From: Patulibacter sp.
GTDB lineage: Bacteria > Actinomycetota > Thermoleophilia > Solirubrobacterales > Solirubrobacteraceae
Length of the DNA stretch: 6,302 nucleotides
Reading direction: 5' to 3'
NCBI GenBank assembly: GCA_031119595.1
Contig: JAVHXX010000269.1
Span: 1 to 6,302 of the forward strand
The notes under the pieces: model-generated
The model's input: only the letters and a program-made list of their open reading frames with translations
Told to the model about the DNA's origin: nothing
Database searches by the model: none
Made by a program: the position numbers and the translations under genes
In this document: positions 3,518-6,302 of the stretch, piece after piece
How positions within the stretch are numbered: position 1 is the first letter of the stretch
Layout: each line of letters starts with the position of its first letter

Positions 3518-6302
3518 ATGCCTGCTCCACATCCCTCCATGCGCCACGCCCGGCGCCTGCTCGTCGTCGGCCTGTCCGTCGCATCGGCGAGCCTCGTCGG
3601 TCCGTTCGTCCATGGCGCGTCCGCCACCACCCTCACCGGCGTCGACCTCTCGACCTACGTCCGCGTCGGCCGGCACGACCTCCCGGAGCCGACCCGCACC
3701 GCCGCGCCCGCCGGCAGCCTGCTCGCGCAGGAGGCCTCCGGCGTGACGTACGACTGGGACACGGGCACGCTGTTCGTCGTCGGTGACGGCGGCACCTCCG
3801 TCGTCCAGGTCTCCAAGACGGGCCAGCTCATCGACTCGATGACCCTCGCCGCCGGCTCCAGCTCGGCCGCCACGACCTTCTACGACACCGAGGGCATCAC
3901 GTACGTCGGCGGCGGCAGATTCGTCATGACGGAGGAGCGCGACCGGCAGCTCGTGCGGTTCACGTACGCGGCGGGCACCACGCTCACGCGCGCCGACGCC
4001 CAGACCGTGAAGCTCGGCACGACGATCGGCAACGTCGGCCTCGAGGGCGTGTCGAACGATCCCACGAGCGGCGGCCTGCTGGTCGTGAAGGAGAAGACGC
4101 CGGAGAGCATCTTCCAGACGACGGTCGACTGGGCTGCGGGCACCGCCACGAACGGCTCGCCGACGGCCGCCGAGGCCACCGACCTCTTCCCGCCGGCCAA
4201 CGTCGGCACGTCGGACTTCTCCGACGTCTTCGCGCTGTCGAACCTCACGACGCTCACGGGCCCGGATGCGTCGAACCTGGTGATCATCAGCCAGGAAGCG
4301 GGCCGTGTCGTCGAGCTCGACCGCTCCGGCACGATCAAGAGCACGCTCACGATCACCGGCGACGCCGACAACCCGCTGTCCGTGCCGGACCAGACGGACG
4401 AGGGCGTGACGATGGACCCGGACGGGAACCTCTACATCGTCAACGAGCAGGGCGGTGGCGACGGCAACCACCCGCAGCTCTGGGTGTACTCGCCGTCGAC
4501 GGCACCGAACCAGGCTCCCACCGGGATCACGCTCACGCACCAGACCGCGTCGATCGCCGAGAACACGAGCACCGCGACCCGGGTGAAGGTCGCCGACGTG
4601 ACCGTCGCCGACGACGGGATCGGCACGAACACGCTCGCGGTGACCGGCCCCGACGCGAGCCACTTCGAGGTCGACAGCACCGGGCTCTACCTCAAGGCCG
4701 GCACGACGCTGAGCCACAGCGCGCAGGCCAGCTACACCGTCGCCGTCACGGTCGACGACCCGTCGGTCGGCAGCACCCCGGACGCGACGAGCAGCGACTA
4801 CACGCTGACCGTCTCCGCCGTCGCCGGCGCGAACCCGGCCCGCTCGATCGTGGTGACCGAGGTGTCGCCGTGGAGCAGTTCGGCGAGCTCGTACGCCGCC
4901 GACTGGTTCGAGGTGACGAACAACGGCACCCAGACCGTGGACCTCACCGGGTGGAAGGTCGACGACGACTCCAACACCGCCACGAGCGCGATCGCGCTCA
5001 ACGGCGTCGCCGCGCTGAAGCCCGGCCGGTCCGCCGTGTTCATCGAGGGCACGGCTTCCACGACGGAGGCGTTCAAGACGGCGTGGTTCGGCTCCAGCGT
5101 GCCTGCGGGCTTCCTCATGGGCTACTACGAGGGATCGGGCATCGGCCTGAGCAGCAGCGGTGACCAGGTGAACCTGTTCGATTCGACCGGCACGCACGTG
5201 ACCGGCGTCGCGTTCGGGGCCTCGACCACCGGCAAGACCTTCGACAACACCGCCGGCCTCGGCGCGGCCACGGGTCCCGTGCCCGTGATCTCGACGCTCA
5301 GCGCCGCCGGCACGAACGGCGCGGTGACGGTCGGCTCGGAGACGGGCTCGCCGGGCACCGCGCCCGTGGCGACGTCGCTCGCGGTGACCGAGGTCGCCCC
5401 GTGGGGCAGCTCCGACACGACCTACGCGGCCGACTGGTGGGAGCTCACGAACCTCGGATCCACGACGGTCGACCTGACCGGGTTCAAGATCGACGACAGC
5501 TCGAACGCCTTCGCGACCGCGGTCCCGATGACCGGCGTCGCGAGCCTCGCGCCCGGCCAGTCGGCGATCTTCGTCGAGGGCGACGCGACCACGGCGACCA
5601 AGTTCACGTCCGCGTGGTTCGGGTCCAGCGTGCCGGCGGGCTTCCAGATCGGCAGCTACAGCGGCCAGGGCGTGGGGCTGAGCGCGGGCGGTGACGGCGT
5701 GAACGTCTTCAACGCCGACGGCGACCGCGTGACCGGGGTCTCCTTCGGGGCCTCCACGAACAACGTCTCCTTCGACAACGCCGTCGGCGCGGGGAGCTTC
5801 TCCGTCCCGGTTCCGACGATCTCCACGCTGAGCGTGGTCGGGACGCACGGTGCGTTCAACGCGCACGACGAGATCGGCTCGCCCGGCACGATCGTGCAGC
5901 CCGCGCCCATCGGTCCGCGCCTCGGTGCGACCGTGCCGACGTTCCCGTCCCAGCCCGTCGGCACGACCGGCCCCGGGCAGTGGATCACGGCCACGAACAC
6001 GGGCGACGCCGACGTGACCATCTCGCGCGTCGCGATCCACGAGACGGACGACGACTCGGCGGGGGACTTCCTGCTCAGCGCCGACCGCTGCACCGACGTG
6101 ACGCTCGCGCCCGGTGCCACCTGCCGCGTGCAGGTGCGGTTCGCTCCCGGCCGTCAGAACGCGACGTCGTCCGCGACGCTCGCCTTCAGCGCGAACGTGA
6201 CCGGCGGGACCACGACCGTGGCGCTCAGCGGCACGAGCGCCGGGCTGCCGACGGGTGCGACCGGCGCCGCTGGTCCCGCGGGTGCGACCGGCGCCGCCGG
6301 CG
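3518..6302 (+). CDS. Secreted multidomain surface protein: SdiA-regulated/YjiK-like propeller, cadherin repeat, two lamin-tail domains, choice-of-anchor D, collagen-like tract (3' end beyond window)
   Basis: The frame is open for 928 codons to the window edge with no stop. Residues 1-36 form a signal peptide: basic MRHARR, then a hydrophobic core, with likely cleavage after Ala-Ser-Ala (34-36). Residues 70-325 match the SdiA-regulated/YjiK beta-propeller family, with Glu-Gly motifs at DTEGITY (123-129), GLEGVS and DEGVTMDPDGNLYIVNE (294-310). Residues 331-434 are a cadherin-like repeat starting NQAPTGITL, with IAEN and VTVDD. Two lamin-tail domains follow (443-614 and 620-791). Residues 798-908 are a choice-of-anchor-D Ig-like domain with ITATNTGDADVTI and two cysteines (DRC, ATC) before VQVRFAP. 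From residue 913 a Gly-X-Y tract begins. Known roles of these families suggest extracellular binding, adhesion or scaffolding; no catalytic site is visible. Any cell-wall anchor lies beyond the window. It is transcribed away from the phosphodiesterase. Confidence 0.93.
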   Translation, partial: MPAPHPSMRHARRLLVVGLSVASASLVGPFVHGASATTLTGVDLSTYVRVGRHDLPEPTRTAAPAGSLLAQEASGVTYDWDTGTLFVVGDGGTSVVQVSKTGQLIDSMTLAAGSSSAATTFYDTEGITYVGGGRFVMTEERDRQLVRFTYAAGTTLTRADAQTVKLGTTIGNVGLEGVSNDPTSGGLLVVKEKTPESIFQTTVDWAAGTATNGSPTAAEATDLFPPANVGTSDFSDVFALSNLTTLTGPDASNLVIISQEAGRVVELDRSGTIKSTLTITGDADNPLSVPDQTDEGVTMDPDGNLYIVNEQGGGDGNHPQLWVYSPSTAPNQAPTGITLTHQTASIAENTSTATRVKVADVTVADDGIGTNTLAVTGPDASHFEVDSTGLYLKAGTTLSHSAQASYTVAVTVDDPSVGSTPDATSSDYTLTVSAVAGANPARSIVVTEVSPWSSSASSYAADWFEVTNNGTQTVDLTGWKVDDDSNTATSAIALNGVAALKPGRSAVFIEGTASTTEAFKTAWFGSSVPAGFLMGYYEGSGIGLSSSGDQVNLFDSTGTHVTGVAFGASTTGKTFDNTAGLGAATGPVPVISTLSAAGTNGAVTVGSETGSPGTAPVATSLAVTEVAPWGSSDTTYAADWWELTNLGSTTVDLTGFKIDDSSNAFATAVPMTGVASLAPGQSAIFVEGDATTATKFTSAWFGSSVPAGFQIGSYSGQGVGLSAGGDGVNVFNADGDRVTGVSFGASTNNVSFDNAVGAGSFSVPVPTISTLSVVGTHGAFNAHDEIGSPGTIVQPAPIGPRLGATVPTFPSQPVGTTGPGQWITATNTGDADVTISRVAIHETDDDSAGDFLLSADRCTDVTLAPGATCRVQVRFAPGRQNATSSATLAFSANVTGGTTTVALSGTSAGLPTGATGAAGPAGATGAAG
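3725..4492 (+). other. SdiA-regulated (YjiK-like) beta-propeller domain within the secreted protein
   Basis: Residues 70-325 open with ASGVTYDWDTGTLFVVGD, and repeats of the form 'hydrophobic-x-Glu-Gly-Val/Ile ... Leu-Tyr/Phe-Val-Val' recur, as in blades of the YjiK/SdiA-regulated family. Three Glu-Gly motifs (Glu125, Glu176, Glu295) with nearby acidic residues occupy the positions conserved in the family. YjiK itself is a poorly understood exported protein. Phytase/esterase-like propellers are a related alternative, but their catalytic motifs are not evident here. Confidence 0.75.
4508..4819 (+). other. Cadherin-like repeat within the secreted protein
   Basis: Residues 331-434 show the bacterial cadherin-repeat pattern: an Asn-Gln-Ala-Pro opening, IAEN with Glu348, a central VADDGIGTNTLAVTGPDASHFEVD stretch split over residues 365-389, LYLKAGTTL, and a closing SYTVAVTVDDPSVGSTPD. 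The acidic residues (IAEN, VDD) fit calcium binding between Ig-like domains. In other bacteria such repeats appear in large surface and adhesion proteins. Confidence 0.75.
4844..5359 (+). repeat. Lamin-tail domain, copy 1 of a 531-bp tandem duplication
   Basis: Residues 443-614 form a lamin-tail (LTD) Ig-like domain: VTEVSPW, then AADWFEVTNNGTQTVDLTGW, a Pro-Gly turn and FIEG, and AWFGSSVPAGF. The copy aligns without gaps to the next one (5375-5890), with about 100 of 172 residues identical counted by eye. LTD modules are known in bacterial extracellular proteins, often beside hydrolases; here no hydrolase module is visible within the window. Confidence 0.8.
5375..5890 (+). repeat. Lamin-tail domain, copy 2 of a 531-bp tandem duplication
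   Basis: Residues 620-791 repeat the preceding domain in register, 177 codons later: VTEVAPW, AADWWELTN, VDLTGF, FVEG, AWFGSSVPAGF and a closing GSPGT. DNA identity is highest at 5612-5644, where 31 of 33 bases match 5081-5113. The conserved VTEV, AADW and VPAGF blocks mark the fold core, while the exposed segments differ. Confidence 0.8.
5909..6241 (+). other. Choice-of-anchor-D Ig-like domain within the secreted protein
   Basis: Residues 798-908 show the family pattern: FPSQPVGTTGPGQWITATNT (the 'xxVG.ts..q.vtvtNtG' strand), an acidic loop, SADRC, then LAPGATCRVQVRFAP and a final VALSGTSAG. The two cysteines are spaced as in family members and may form a disulphide. Such domains commonly come before sorting signals or repeats in secreted actinobacterial proteins. 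Confidence 0.8.
6254..6302 (+). repeat. Start of a collagen-like Gly-X-Y tract (27-bp DNA repeat), cut by window edge
   Basis: From residue 913 the protein reads GATGAAGPA then GATGAAG, so glycine is every third residue. At the DNA level this is a 27-bp unit (6254-6280) followed by a second partial copy (6281-6302) differing at one base. Such tracts in bacterial proteins can form triple helices or extended stalks. Length and downstream content are unseen. Confidence 0.75.

Noticed and set aside
3290..6040. A 916-codon minus-strand open frame antisense to the secreted protein gene
   Set aside because: It is in the register where its stops would need TTA, CTA or TCA codons on the plus strand, which this GC-rich gene avoids. 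Its translation is a monotonous Arg/Gly/Val/Ala/Asp mix with no domains, while the plus strand has clear domains.
6254..6302. The 27-bp repeats as a CRISPR array
   Set aside because: The units are directly adjacent without spacers and encode an in-frame Gly-X-Y tract.

Overview
The window looks like chromosome from a high-GC Gram-positive bacterium, most likely an actinobacterium. G+C is about 70 % by eye (not computed), and nearly all codons in the three real genes end in G or C. The secreted multidomain protein that runs into collagen-like Gly-X-Y repeats would suit a soil actinobacterium, possibly of the Thermoleophilia (Solirubrobacter/Patulibacter-like), but that placement is inference. 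I saw no tRNA, rRNA, CRISPR, insertion sequence or phage gene.

Layout: (1) 1-461, minus strand: the first 153 codons of a DHA2-type major facilitator efflux permease, cut by the left edge. (2) 471-3293, minus strand (longest possible start 3356): a large membrane-bound cyclic-di-GMP protein. It has about eleven N-terminal membrane helices, a helical extracytoplasmic loop of about 120 residues, one more helix, a GGDEF domain with a degenerate signature (DGDAF), and an EAL phosphodiesterase domain with its catalytic residues in place. (3) About 3294-3517: a divergent intergenic region with no confident promoter motif. (4) 3518 to beyond 6302, plus strand: a secreted mosaic protein open for 928 codons to the right edge. 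In order it has a signal peptide, an SdiA-regulated/YjiK-like beta-propeller, a cadherin-like repeat, two tandem lamin-tail domains, a choice-of-anchor-D Ig-like domain, and the start of a collagen-like Gly-X-Y tract.

The phosphodiesterase and the permease lie on the same strand 9 nt apart and are probably co-transcribed. The secreted gene is divergent from them and shares their upstream region. A plausible but unproven reading is an envelope locus: a membrane sensor that lowers c-di-GMP, next to a large surface protein whose domains are typical of adhesion or extracellular binding. The features most worth a second look are the domain combination of the secreted protein, its nearly gap-free 531-bp lamin-tail duplication, and the degenerate-GGDEF/intact-EAL sensor. 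I see no clear evidence of a wholly new system.
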